Program-made: the position numbers and the translations under genes | DNA from: Sphingobacterium yanglingense | GTDB lineage: Bacteria; Bacteroidota; Bacteroidia; Sphingobacteriales; Sphingobacteriaceae | Reading direction: 5' to 3' | Assembly (NCBI RefSeq): GCF_004363245.1 | Contig: NZ_SNYV01000014.1 | Span: 124,001 to 188,000 of the forward strand | Length of the DNA stretch: 64,000 nt | Notes under the pieces: model-generated | What the model was told of the DNA's origin: nothing | Seen by the model: the letters and a program-made list of their open reading frames with translations, nothing else | Database searches by the model: none | Shown here: piece by piece, positions 35,201 through 42,179 of the stretch | Position numbering within the stretch: the stretch's first letter is position 1 | Layout: the number at the start of each line of letters is the position of its first letter

Positions 35201-35714
35201 AGATTCGATTAAGTTAGACCAGATTGAAGAGATATTGTCCGAGGTTGTTCCTGGACATAAAGTGCTGCTCTTTTCCTTTTTTACAAGTATGCTACAATTG
35301 GTTGAAGAGCGTATTAAGGCAAAGGAGGTTGGTTATGCTTATCTCGATGGCAAGCTTTCTCAACAGCAACGGCAAGTGGCGGTAGAACGGTTCCAAGAGG
35401 ATGAAAGCTGTCGGGTGTTTTTGATTAGTCTGAAAGCAGGGGGGACAGGATTGAATCTAACGGCGGCTGATTATGTTTATATTCTCGACCCATGGTGGAA
35501 CCCGGCTGTGGAAGCACAAGCAATTGATCGTTGTTATCGCATCGGGCAAGAGAAGCATGTGAATGCCTATAAGATAGTTTGCAAAGACAGTGTAGAAGAA
35601 AAAATATTGGCATTACAGGAACACAAGAAGCAATTGGCTGACGGATTGATTTTAGATGAAACGAATTTGATGAAGACGTTGAGCAAAGAAGAGTTGTTGA
35701 AATTATTTGACTAA
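32214..35714 (+). CDS. SNF2-family DNA translocase with N-terminal SWIM zinc finger
   Basis: The 1166-residue product has a SWIM zinc finger, C99-x-C101-x7-C109-x-H111, followed by about 550 residues without a recognised domain. The C-terminal Swi2/Snf2 ATPase carries ADDMGLGKT at about 729-737, DESQ (in place of DEAH) at about 826, and the second RecA domain with DRCYRIGQ at about 1104. Such proteins move along duplex DNA and remodel protein-DNA complexes. The next gene starts 15 bp after the stop, so the two are one operon. Related SWIM/SNF2 proteins are widespread, with function mostly unknown. Confidence 0.92.
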   Translation: MKETVETDAVVVSKATALPKRKASEPFLIPWENGEPFKLSKEYLLTFYKGSKKIPDLSCYGSFNDFYSLEEYSFSFKKGDKENFTLYFQVNKKQLSISCNCGYSVVGLCHHAAAIIYNRFAWRSSYYFKGLYSEPLLTLSPKFLAMLNIKIDADWGNVALKLQNSSTYGKVYNLNISEQYDANAWAYSPVSLRGFKLRPEEETKVKFVVVTNGLHEGLPYILPFIEKDNEGRIWSRSYLFHENVSLKLAASDLFKERACKRILGIVEERDGFAQAYEIFAADEKSQRGQNSLRIIEEWRSLIGSLVEGERLIFSSFYGYPSSPSRLKIKNMLKRAAYSVAIADATVKIQVELEDHPSYLRLKFSVWYKGARIEYPQFLSDTYCFFLVVSEGCVVFIDDLDLEGLLREVRQSDYILTVLDRDQKPFLDNELIPIANRYALQVDVKGKKGNTVEQVKKPKRVVDVRMTDSHLIVGMSVEYEGFGSYPLAPQATMLIQMEEGGKRYRYAHRHLTLEQEFYDFIKKQHSTWPMQLHERFFSVDRWRVNYSQWLAQFVDRCKAEGIQVNLDKIPVGTSYYPYRLQWQVSDVQYADNRCSIRLRPRFRGKAIPFAEFEDMVTAGPKVYPLGNNQYGVIQSKDIALFKPLFLSATIEKDLLVLNSLQMISLQTVLEKVDPKIIQDSIKESRERLAKLNEIPERSIPETIQATLRPYQIDGFNWMAFLQEFKWGGILADDMGLGKTLQVITLLEQYYTTYGDTAASLVVVPNSLLFNWQSEYQKFAPSRLLTVYHGPDRFAIETFANNSIVLTTYGTLMSSVAFFEKHDFAYLIMDESQNAKNRNSKRFHSLEKVKALYRIAMTGTPVENGIQDIYAQMTLVNPGFFGNYRAFNKSYKGIADDESRDETLGNLQKMIQPFMLRRTKKQVALDLPDKTETTLLVDMLPAQRKVYDKYRKIYQGEVADNLNSADPSKSKFVAMEALNKLRQICNSPALLKDESFNSDSIKLDQIEEILSEVVPGHKVLLFSFFTSMLQLVEERIKAKEVGYAYLDGKLSQQQRQVAVERFQEDESCRVFLISLKAGGTGLNLTAADYVYILDPWWNPAVEAQAIDRCYRIGQEKHVNAYKIVCKDSVEEKILALQEHKKQLADGLILDETNLMKTLSKEELLKLFD

Positions 35715-35729
35715 TCAAAACTTTGAATT

Positions 35730-36422
35730 ATGGAAAAGATAGAAACAGGTCGTAACAGCTATGCTGGTATGATGTACTCGTCGGATTTTGTGTATTGGTA
35801 CACTTATCTGAAGCGACGAATAGCTAAGGGATGGTCTTCGGAAGAATTATCCTTCTTATTGGGGAAGGCTCCTTTTTACTACAATGATTTTGAACTTATG
35901 CATGTTGTAGAAAATTTTTTGCAAAGTGAACGTACTATGTTGGATCGGATTTATCAAGATTCTACTGTGGAGCCTATTATGCCTGTCCGAGAGTCGTACG
36001 AAACTAATGAGGAACGTTTAATCCGAGTCAATATCGAAGAAGGAGATTTTTACCGGGAATTTGAACTGACTGTTCCTTGGACTTTTACACCTGAGCAGCA
36101 TTACAAGGAGGCTGGCGTGTGGAAGTCTAGAAAGTATACGCTACCCGAGTTAACTTTTAAAGAATGGCTATTGGACGAGAACTTGGAAATGGTCTCTGAT
36201 GCGACTATTGATATTCGTCATAAATTGAATAGGCTTCTTGAGAAGGGAGAGCTAAAGGAAGGGAAATCGGCAATAGAGCTGTTTCGAGAGGTGGAATTTA
36301 CAGGACGGGATAATCTTAAAATATATCCGAGGCACCTTAAAGATGGATTGTATAACTTGATTAAAGCAGGAAAGGTGTATGTGCGAAATGTGAATGGTCG
36401 ATATGTCTTTTTTAAGGTTTGA
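35730..36422 (+). CDS. Hypothetical partner of the SNF2 protein, 230 residues
   Basis: I do not recognise a domain. The N-terminal third has aromatic-rich helices (SDFVYWYTYLKRRIAKGWSS, LSFLLGKAPFYYNDFE) that resemble a small HTH-like fold; the middle is acidic and beta-rich; the C-terminus ends AGKVYVRNVNGRYVFFKV. There is no signal or membrane segment. It starts 15 bp after the helicase stop, so it is almost surely co-translated and may be an accessory subunit. A weak hairpin follows at 36444-36458. Confidence 0.75.
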   Translation: MEKIETGRNSYAGMMYSSDFVYWYTYLKRRIAKGWSSEELSFLLGKAPFYYNDFELMHVVENFLQSERTMLDRIYQDSTVEPIMPVRESYETNEERLIRVNIEEGDFYREFELTVPWTFTPEQHYKEAGVWKSRKYTLPELTFKEWLLDENLEMVSDATIDIRHKLNRLLEKGELKEGKSAIELFREVEFTGRDNLKIYPRHLKDGLYNLIKAGKVYVRNVNGRYVFFKV

Positions 36423-36443
36423 TAGAACGGAGACGTTATTTGG

Positions 36444-36458
36444 TAGGTTACAAACCTA
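36444..36458 (+). terminator. Weak terminator-like hairpin after the helicase operon
   Basis: TAGGTT (36444-36449) and AACCTA (36453-36458) form a 6-bp stem with a 3-nt loop, followed by an A/T-rich tail with TTTT. The stem is short, so confidence is low. Confidence 0.3.
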
Positions 36459-36576
36459 TATTTTATAATGATTCTTAAATAGTTTAAACACGTACGATTT
36501 TTTGGGAAATACTAAATATATTGAAATAAACCAATCGCTTCTTAGCTAGTCTATCCTAATAAAGGACCTTATTGGT

Positions 36577-37218
36577 ATGAAGAAACTTATAATTATTCTA
36601 GCATTGGTATTGTCATCTAGTCTGCTGTTTGCGCAGCGGGGTACTGTGGATACCGATATTTTTGGCAATCTCCAGTTTAAAACTATTGATGGACAGTATA
36701 AAGCAAGTTTAGAGAAAAATATTTTTGATGATCTGGTGTTTACGGATAGTAGGAAGAACAAGCTACATTACGAAAAGAAATATCTCGATAAAATGGAGCC
36801 TGGCTTGAGAGGTGATAAGGAAGCGCAGGCCCGTATGCTGAGAAGGTTGGTACGGGAAAATAATAGACATTCGGGATATACGGCCACTTTTAAGATAGAT
36901 ATCTTTGATAAGATGATTATTGAGGACAATAAGGGGTATAAATTAGAAGAGAGTAAGGATATATTTGGTAATACTAATATTCAAGAACAGGTAGGGGGGA
37001 CGAAGTCGGTATTTAAAAGGAACATGCGGGGCGTATTGGAATATAAGGAAGGTGAAAAGACAGCCTCGCTTGGACAGGATATCTTTGACCGATGGCTATA
37101 TAAAGATAGTTTCGGCAATGAGATACAATTTGGTAAAGAGACTTGGAAGCGTGTTTTAGAACAATATGGTACTGATGAAAAGTTCTTTTGGGAATTGCTT
37201 GATCGCTGGTTTTACTGA
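36577..37218 (+). CDS. Secreted protein with IFD/IFG sequence repeats, 213 residues
   Basis: A signal peptide (to about LLFAQ, residue 19) precedes a mature part built from five or six units of about 22 residues, each opening with IFD or IFG: DTDIFGNLQF, KNIFDDLVF, KIDIFDKMII, KDIFGNTNI, QDIFDRWLY. Each is followed by a turn and a second strand (for example NKGYKLEES, GNEIQFGKE), so a beta-hairpin or solenoid repeat is likely. No named family is recognised. It has no lipobox, so it is probably periplasmic or exported. Confidence 0.75.
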   Translation: MKKLIIILALVLSSSLLFAQRGTVDTDIFGNLQFKTIDGQYKASLEKNIFDDLVFTDSRKNKLHYEKKYLDKMEPGLRGDKEAQARMLRRLVRENNRHSGYTATFKIDIFDKMIIEDNKGYKLEESKDIFGNTNIQEQVGGTKSVFKRNMRGVLEYKEGEKTASLGQDIFDRWLYKDSFGNEIQFGKETWKRVLEQYGTDEKFFWELLDRWFY

Positions 37219-37253
37219 AATAAAGGAATACTAGGTGAACAGCTATTAGCTGA

Positions 37254-37285
37254 TTTGTTATATTAAAAGGGCTTTGTTAACTTTG
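37254..37285 (+). promoter_or_regulatory. Candidate promoter of the antitoxin-like gene
   Basis: TTTG (37254-37257) and TAACTTTG (37278-37285) are separated by 20 bp. Transcription would begin close to the ATG at 37310, which supports this start over an upstream TTG at 37274. Confidence 0.5.
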
Positions 37286-37309
37286 ATTAATAAGATAATA
37301 GATAAAGTT

Positions 37310-37528
37310 ATGGCGACAGTTATTGAAAATGAAATGCTTAGCTACTTTACTCAATTGGATGAGTCAGAGAAGAGATCTGTTGTGGAATTGCTTAAAACCT
37401 TTCTCAAATCGAGAAAAGAAGATAAGACTGTTACCGTAGAAGATTATAACCTGGACTTAATAGAGGGGGAGAAGGAGTTTGAACGAGGAGAGTATATAAC
37501 TCATGAACAGCTGAAAAATGCTATTTAA
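37310..37528 (+). CDS. Antitoxin-like protein without an adjacent toxin, 72 residues
   Basis: The sequence MATVIENEMLSYFTQLDESE, then VELLKTFLKSRK, then an acidic tail DLIEGEKEFERGEYITHEQL, is the form of small Bacteroidota antitoxins normally found in front of ParE/RelE toxins. The N-terminal half would dimerise and the tail would wrap a toxin. Here a strong terminator begins 3 nt after the stop and the next gene is convergent, so there is no toxin gene. It may be an orphan, an anti-addiction gene, or partner a toxin elsewhere. Confidence 0.6.
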   Translation: MATVIENEMLSYFTQLDESEKRSVVELLKTFLKSRKEDKTVTVEDYNLDLIEGEKEFERGEYITHEQLKNAI

Positions 37529-37530
37529 CA

Positions 37531-37567
37531 AAAAAAGTCCGTCACGTTTTACGTGACGGACTTTTTT
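37531..37567. terminator. Strong bidirectional terminator
   Basis: A perfect 17-bp stem (37531-37547 with 37551-37567), a TTT loop, A6 before and T6 after. It serves the antitoxin-like gene and the convergent desaturase gene. Confidence 0.92.
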
Positions 37568-37569
37568 GT

Positions 37570-38565
37570 TTATCCATATATCCACTTGAACTTGTACTGC
37601 AGATCCGGTATTTTGATACGGTCAGCTAGTCTCGTTAAGCGATCTGGTAGTTTCATTAAATAATCTCTGGCCTTTTCGCCCTGTTCGTTTAATCCCGATA
37701 CCTGGTCAATTTTCCATTCTGTGATAAGCTCTTTCAGAATGTCGACATAATCTAATGCTGTATAGACATCCAGACGTTGTGCTGCATCTGAGAAATGTGC
37801 GAAAGCTCCACCTTGGGGGCCGCCCGATTCTCTTAAGAAATGGGCAGGCATCACGATTTTCTTACGCATCATATCTTCAAAGGCCAACATAACTTCGCTT
37901 GGATCTACGGTCAATGCTTTTGAAATGAATGACATATAGGCCTTGGCATGCCTTGCTTCATCGGCAGCAATGACTCCACACATTTTGGCCAATAGTTTAT
38001 CACCGCTCTTTTTGGATATACCAGCAACTCTACGATGCGAGACGTTGGTAGCCAGCTCTTGGAAAGAGGTGTATATAAAGTTGCGGTAAGGATCGGCACC
38101 TGTACCAATATCAAAACCATCAGCGATTAGATATTGTGTGCTCATCTCAAATTCGCGCATGTTTATTCTACCGGAAAGGTAAAGGTATTTGTTAAGCAAG
38201 TCCCCATGTCTGTTTTCTTCTGCTGTCCAGGCACGGACCCATTTCATCCAGCCTCCCTGTTCATTTTTCTCTACATCTTCGACCATGGTCAACCAAGATT
38301 CGTAGGTTGGAAGGGCCTCTTCGGTAATGGTGTCACCAATTAATACCGCTACTAGGTCATAAGGGAGTTCCTTTGCGCTTTCCTGTAGGTCGCGGACTTC
38401 TTCAAAGAAGGTGCTGCGTGAGGCATCGGGCAGAAAATCTGCTGGTTGCCACATTTGCTCTACGGGCTTAAGATACTCACTCATCTCATTGAGCATGAAG
38501 GGCTCTAAGTAAGTCATTACTTCTTTCCGAGATCCTTCTGGTATATTTAAGGGTTGTTCTTGCAT
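37570..38565 (-). CDS. Soluble acyl-ACP desaturase (plant stearoyl-ACP desaturase type)
   Basis: The soluble di-iron enzyme uses O2 and reduced ferredoxin to insert a cis double bond into acyl-ACP. All ligands align with the castor enzyme: a Glu in TEEALPTY (82/83), Glu117 and His120 in AEENRHG, Glu170 in FQELAT, Glu203 and His206 in DEARHA (numbering from the start chosen here). The start at ATG 38565 gives 331 residues; a longer frame from 38598 would begin upstream of the likely -7 element at 38574-38581 and is rejected. Electrons could come from the ferredoxin at 28266-28598. Confidence 0.93.
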   Translation of the reverse strand: MQEQPLNIPEGSRKEVMTYLEPFMLNEMSEYLKPVEQMWQPADFLPDASRSTFFEEVRDLQESAKELPYDLVAVLIGDTITEEALPTYESWLTMVEDVEKNEQGGWMKWVRAWTAEENRHGDLLNKYLYLSGRINMREFEMSTQYLIADGFDIGTGADPYRNFIYTSFQELATNVSHRRVAGISKKSGDKLLAKMCGVIAADEARHAKAYMSFISKALTVDPSEVMLAFEDMMRKKIVMPAHFLRESGGPQGGAFAHFSDAAQRLDVYTALDYVDILKELITEWKIDQVSGLNEQGEKARDYLMKLPDRLTRLADRIKIPDLQYKFKWIYG

Positions 38566-38573
38566 AATTAATA

Positions 38574-38581
38574 CAAAATTA
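38574..38581 (-). promoter_or_regulatory. Candidate -7 element of the acyl-ACP desaturase gene
   Basis: TAATTTTG on the minus strand matches TAnnTTTG and lies only 8 bp before the chosen ATG, implying a very short leader. Confidence 0.4.
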
Positions 38582-38650
38582 ATTAAAATGCTTAGCATTC
38601 ACGAATGGATAGGAAAAAAGCTTGATTTAAATATTGTTGTGTAGATTTTT

Positions 38651-39122
38651 TAAAAGAACCATTCTTTGCGCCTCTATGCCGGCGCGGGGCATTAAACTTT
38701 TGCTTGATCAAAAGTTTAACAAAAATCAAGACTGCGTAGCCTATGTTCAACCCGGCGAGTAAAGCTATCTTGGCGGGTTCCTAGGTCCCCATTGCGCTTG
38801 CCCGTTCCAAGGACTGGAACCCTTGTCTATTGCACAATGTACAATAATGCTACGATAGCTTTACTGCCTTAGTTTCCATATGCTACAAGGTCATTTTTTA
38901 TTCGGTTTGCGTTAGCTGTTCGTAATTTCTTTCTTTTTAGCAAATGTCACCTTGGTGGCTTGCCAATTGTAGTGATAGTGATTCGTTGTTGAAAGCTGGC
39001 ACAGTGACGACTTTAGCTTCGCTGAGCTACACTTCGTTCCGTTTTTTGTGTACTTTTTTGTGGAAAAAAAGTACAGGCTAGTCACAGCCTGAGTGACAAA
39101 AGAAAACGTTCTTTAAAAATCC
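38651..39122 (+). repeat. Structured intergenic repeat, copy B (full length, about 470 bp)
   Basis: This takes up most of the gap between the divergent desaturase and GH125 genes. It has the same block order as copies A and C. Its first hairpin reads AAACTTTTG/CAAAAGTTT (near 38694-38717) and its last GTCAC/GTGAC (near 39081-39097). Relative to copy C it carries an extra stretch of about 120 bp (about 38908-39022). No conserved frame was found. Confidence 0.8.
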
Positions 39123-39275
39123 CATTCATTTTACCTATTGCTCACAAAAAGCAATTGACAAAATCTATTTCATATGAGTACCAATGTATGCTAAAACGTT
39201 TTTACTGTTGTGGTTTTAAATAATTAATCGCATCTTGCTATCAGAAATTGAGCCATAAACAAAACATAAATTATA

Positions 39276-39356
39276 ATGAAATACTCCTATTTTGAGAAAT
39301 AAAAACACATAAGAGTATTCCATATGACCCTTAAAAAGCTACTTAAACACATATGA
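39276..39356 (+). promoter_or_regulatory. Structured 5' leader of the GH125 gene with 10-codon ORF overlapping the start
   Basis: ATGAAATACTC (39276-39286) pairs with GAGTATTCCAT (39313-39323), with the same single A-C mismatch as the dps leader but with three inner pairs changed on both sides. A 10-codon ORF (MTLKKLLKHI) starts at 39324 and its TGA at 39354-39356 overlaps the gene's ATG. The ATG-to-ATG distance is 29 nt, as for dps. TTCCATATG can alternatively pair with CATATGAAA at the gene start. Confidence 0.5.
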
Positions 39357-40768
39357 AACGCAGAACATTTCTACAACAGACCGCCGTATTAGGAGCAGGC
39401 GTCCTGGCGAGCAAACTTTCTTTTGCGAACGCAACAAATACTTTTCCTACCGTACGTGTCACTGCCGACAAGAGACATTTCAGCAGCACTGTTGTTGAAA
39501 ATGCGATAAAAGAATTTCAGAAAAACGTCAAAAATCCAGAATTGGGCTGGCTATTCAACAACTGTTTTCCCAATACACTCGACACGACGATATACGACGA
39601 ATCTACCGCAAATAAAAAGCTGACCTACGTGATCACTGGTGATATTGATGCCATGTGGCTTCGAGACAGTAGCGCACAGGTTTGGCCCTATATACCTTTT
39701 ATGAAAAAGGATCCCAAGCTCAAAGACCTTATCTTAGGCTTAATCAATAAACAATCGCAATGCATCAATATCGACCCTTACGCTAATGCCTTCTACAATG
39801 ATCCGACCAAAAAAGGAGAATGGTTTTCGGACCATACCCAGATGAAGCCCGGAATACACGAACGCAAATGGGAAATTGATTCACTATGCTATCCGATCCG
39901 ACTGGCACATCGCTATTGGAAGGAAACAGGAGATACCACGCCGTTCGATGCTGATTGGGTCAAAGCGCAGGAAAACACTTACAAGACCTTCGTAGAACAA
40001 CAACGTAAAGAGAATCTAGGTCCTTATAACTTTTCACGCACCACATCCCGTGGTACAGACACCTTACAGGTAGATGGTTGGGGATATCCTGTCAATCCTG
40101 TGGGACTGATATGTTCTAGCTTTCGCCCTTCCGACGATTGTACCATATTCTTGTTTTTAATTCCATCCAATCTATTTGCCATAAAGAGCTTACGTCAATC
40201 TGCAGAAATTCTAAGAAAGATCAACAACAGCGAACTGGCGGGAAAAATGGAAAGCCTAGCCAATGAGGTAGAACAAGCGGTACAGAAATATGGTATCATC
40301 GACCACCCACAACATGGGCGCGTATACGCATTCGAGGTTGATGGATTTGGAAGCTATATGATGATGGACGACGCCAACGTGCCTTCACTTCTTGCTCTTC
40401 CTTACCTGGAGTCTGTAGATGTAAAGGATGAGGTATATCAACGGACGAGAAACTATATACTATCGAAAAGCAATCCCTTCTTCTTCAAAGGCACAGCCGC
40501 AGAAGGAGTCGGAGGGCCACATATCGGTCGCGATATGATCTGGCCGATGGCCATCATTATGCGGGCGTTTACTTCAACAGATGATAATGAGATACGCAAT
40601 TGCATCAAGACATTAGCGTCTACCCATGGCGGAACCGGCTTTATGCACGAATCCTTCCATAAAGACGATCCAACAAAATTCACCCGTCATTGGTTCGCTT
40701 GGGCCAATACACTCTTTGGTGAACTCCTTTGGAAAACCTATAAAGAAAAGCCACATTTATTGGTTTAA
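39353..40768 (+). CDS. Glycoside hydrolase family 125 exo-alpha-1,6-mannosidase
   Basis: GH125 enzymes are metal-independent, inverting exo-alpha-1,6-mannosidases that trim mannans and N-glycans. The 471-residue protein has a twin-arginine-like signal (MKRRTFLQQTAVLGAGVLAS), then an (alpha/alpha)6 domain with ITGDIDAMWLRDSSAQVWPY, EIDSLCYPIRLAH, GWGYPVNPVGLICSSFRPSD, GPHIGRDMIWPMAI and GTGFMHESFH, blocks typical of the family. No SusC/SusD genes adjoin it. It starts in CATATGAAA directly behind a 10-codon leader ORF and ends before a strong terminator. Confidence 0.93.
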   Translation: MKRRTFLQQTAVLGAGVLASKLSFANATNTFPTVRVTADKRHFSSTVVENAIKEFQKNVKNPELGWLFNNCFPNTLDTTIYDESTANKKLTYVITGDIDAMWLRDSSAQVWPYIPFMKKDPKLKDLILGLINKQSQCINIDPYANAFYNDPTKKGEWFSDHTQMKPGIHERKWEIDSLCYPIRLAHRYWKETGDTTPFDADWVKAQENTYKTFVEQQRKENLGPYNFSRTTSRGTDTLQVDGWGYPVNPVGLICSSFRPSDDCTIFLFLIPSNLFAIKSLRQSAEILRKINNSELAGKMESLANEVEQAVQKYGIIDHPQHGRVYAFEVDGFGSYMMMDDANVPSLLALPYLESVDVKDEVYQRTRNYILSKSNPFFFKGTAAEGVGGPHIGRDMIWPMAIIMRAFTSTDDNEIRNCIKTLASTHGGTGFMHESFHKDDPTKFTRHWFAWANTLFGELLWKTYKEKPHLLV

Positions 40769-40792
40769 TATAACGAGAGATTAACTTTTTTT

Positions 40793-40834
40793 AAGGAGAT
40801 TTGTACACAGAAAATAGTACAGATCTCCTTTTTT
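40793..40834 (+). terminator. Terminator between the GH125 gene and murI
   Basis: AAGGAGATTTGTAC (40793-40806) pairs with GTACAGATCTCCTT (40817-40830) over 14 bp with one U-G pair, a 10-nt loop, and six T residues at 40829-40834. It sits only 13 bp before the murI ATG, so murI needs a promoter inside or read-through past it. Confidence 0.85.
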
Positions 40835-40847
40835 ATTTAGAGAACAT

Positions 40848-41660
40848 ATGACGAGTGGTCCAATAGGCATTTTTGATTCAGGTTACGGTGGTTTGACCGT
40901 ATTTAAGGAGATCCAGAAGCTCCTTCCCCAATACGATTATATATACCTTGGCGACAACGCCCGTGTACCTTATGGCACACGTTCCTTCGAGACAGTCTAT
41001 GAATTCACCAAGGAGTGTGTATTCAAACTGTTTGAGCAGGGCTGCAATCTTGTTATACTAGCTTGTAACACCGCATCTGCGAAGGCTCTCCGTTCTATCC
41101 AACAACGAGACCTCCCTCCGGGAAAGAAGGTACTAGGCGTCATTAGACCTACGACAGAAGCCGTAGATAAATATACCAAGAGCAATAAAGTAGGAATATT
41201 GGCTACACAAGGCACCGTATTGTCAGATTCCTATAAAATAGAAATCAACAAGTTCCACCCGGAGATTGAGGTATTCCAATATGCTTGCCCATTCTGGGTT
41301 CCCTTGGTGGAAAACAATGAAATCCAAAGCGAGGGAGCACATTATTTTATACAGAAAGACATCGAATCCATATTATCCCTTTCGGAGAATATAGATACAC
41401 TCGTCTTAGCCTGTACCCACTATCCCTTGTTATTACCTATTATTGAACAATATGTGCCAGAGGGCGTAACCATCTTATCACAGGGTAAACTCGTAGCGAA
41501 AAGTCTGGAAAATTATTTAGAAAGACATCCAGAAGTAGAGGATGCCTGTAGCAAAGGTCGGCACATGACCTTTTACACAACGGACAGTGCCGAAGATTTT
41601 GAACAGAAAGCAACCATATTTTTTGGAAAAACTATTACTGCAGAACATATTAAAGTATAA
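40848..41660 (+). CDS. murI: Glutamate racemase
   Basis: MurI interconverts L- and D-glutamate and supplies D-Glu for peptidoglycan. The 270-residue protein has the two catalytic cysteines Cys73 (LACNTASA) and Cys189 (ACTHYPLL) and the N-terminal IGIFDSGYGGLTV with Asp10 and Ser11. Length is normal. It starts at ATG 40848 in CATATG, 13 bp after a terminator hairpin. It is followed by a weaker hairpin and the convergent sufE gene. Confidence 0.96.
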   Translation: MTSGPIGIFDSGYGGLTVFKEIQKLLPQYDYIYLGDNARVPYGTRSFETVYEFTKECVFKLFEQGCNLVILACNTASAKALRSIQQRDLPPGKKVLGVIRPTTEAVDKYTKSNKVGILATQGTVLSDSYKIEINKFHPEIEVFQYACPFWVPLVENNEIQSEGAHYFIQKDIESILSLSENIDTLVLACTHYPLLLPIIEQYVPEGVTILSQGKLVAKSLENYLERHPEVEDACSKGRHMTFYTTDSAEDFEQKATIFFGKTITAEHIKV

Positions 41661-41692
41661 AAAAAGCCCTAGGATATTTTTAGCGCTTTTTT
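41660..41692. terminator. Weak bidirectional terminator between murI and sufE
   Basis: AAAAAAGC (41660-41667) and GCTTTTTT (41685-41692) form an 8-bp stem with a 17-nt loop. The stem is mostly A-T, so it is probably inefficient. Confidence 0.45.
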
Positions 41693-41702
41693 ATACTATC
41701 TT

Positions 41703-42119
41703 CTATTTATTCTGTAACGCCAGAGCGTACAGTTTCATTTGCTTGACCATCGACAGCAACCCATTTGCACGGGTCGGTGACAAATGCTCTTTTAAACCTA
41801 TCTGATCAATAAAATAGAGATCCGTATCCAAAATCTCTTTCGGACTATGTCCGGACAGCACTTTGACCATCAAGCTCACCAATCCCTTTGTAATCACGGC
41901 ATCACTATCAGCCGAAAAATACAGCTTGCCCTCGTTGAGTTCAGGATACAGCCATACCTTAGATTGACAACCTTTAATAATATATTGTTCCTGCTTGTGT
42001 GCTTCGTCTATTAGTGGTAACTCTTTGCCCAATTGGATGATATACTCATATTTTTCCATCCAATCGCCATAAAATGCAAAGTCGTCTATTAATTCGTCTT
42101 GTATTTCGTTTATAGTCAT
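41703..42119 (-). CDS. sufE: SufE-family sulfur acceptor protein
   Basis: SufE takes persulfide sulfur from SufS and activates it for Fe-S cluster assembly. The 138-residue protein has the acceptor Cys51 in IKGCQSKVW and the later blocks FSADSDAVITKGL and LSPTRANGL typical of the family. It lies 60 bp downstream of sufS on the same strand, as its functional partner. Length is normal. Confidence 0.94.
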   Translation of the reverse strand: MTINEIQDELIDDFAFYGDWMEKYEYIIQLGKELPLIDEAHKQEQYIIKGCQSKVWLYPELNEGKLYFSADSDAVITKGLVSLMVKVLSGHSPKEILDTDLYFIDQIGLKEHLSPTRANGLLSMVKQMKLYALALQNK

Positions 42120-42179
42120 TTTTATTAATTTAGAGCATCAATCCGTAATAGGAACCATACTAATTAACCCATTCGCAAC

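Noticed and set aside
31381..37528. Calling the helicase region a known anti-phage system such as DISARM
   Set aside because: No methylase, PLD protein or other diagnostic partner is present; only an SNF2 protein with a SWIM finger is seen.
38566..38598. Longer N-terminus for the acyl-ACP desaturase
   Set aside because: It would begin upstream of the TAATTTTG element and adds residues absent from the family.
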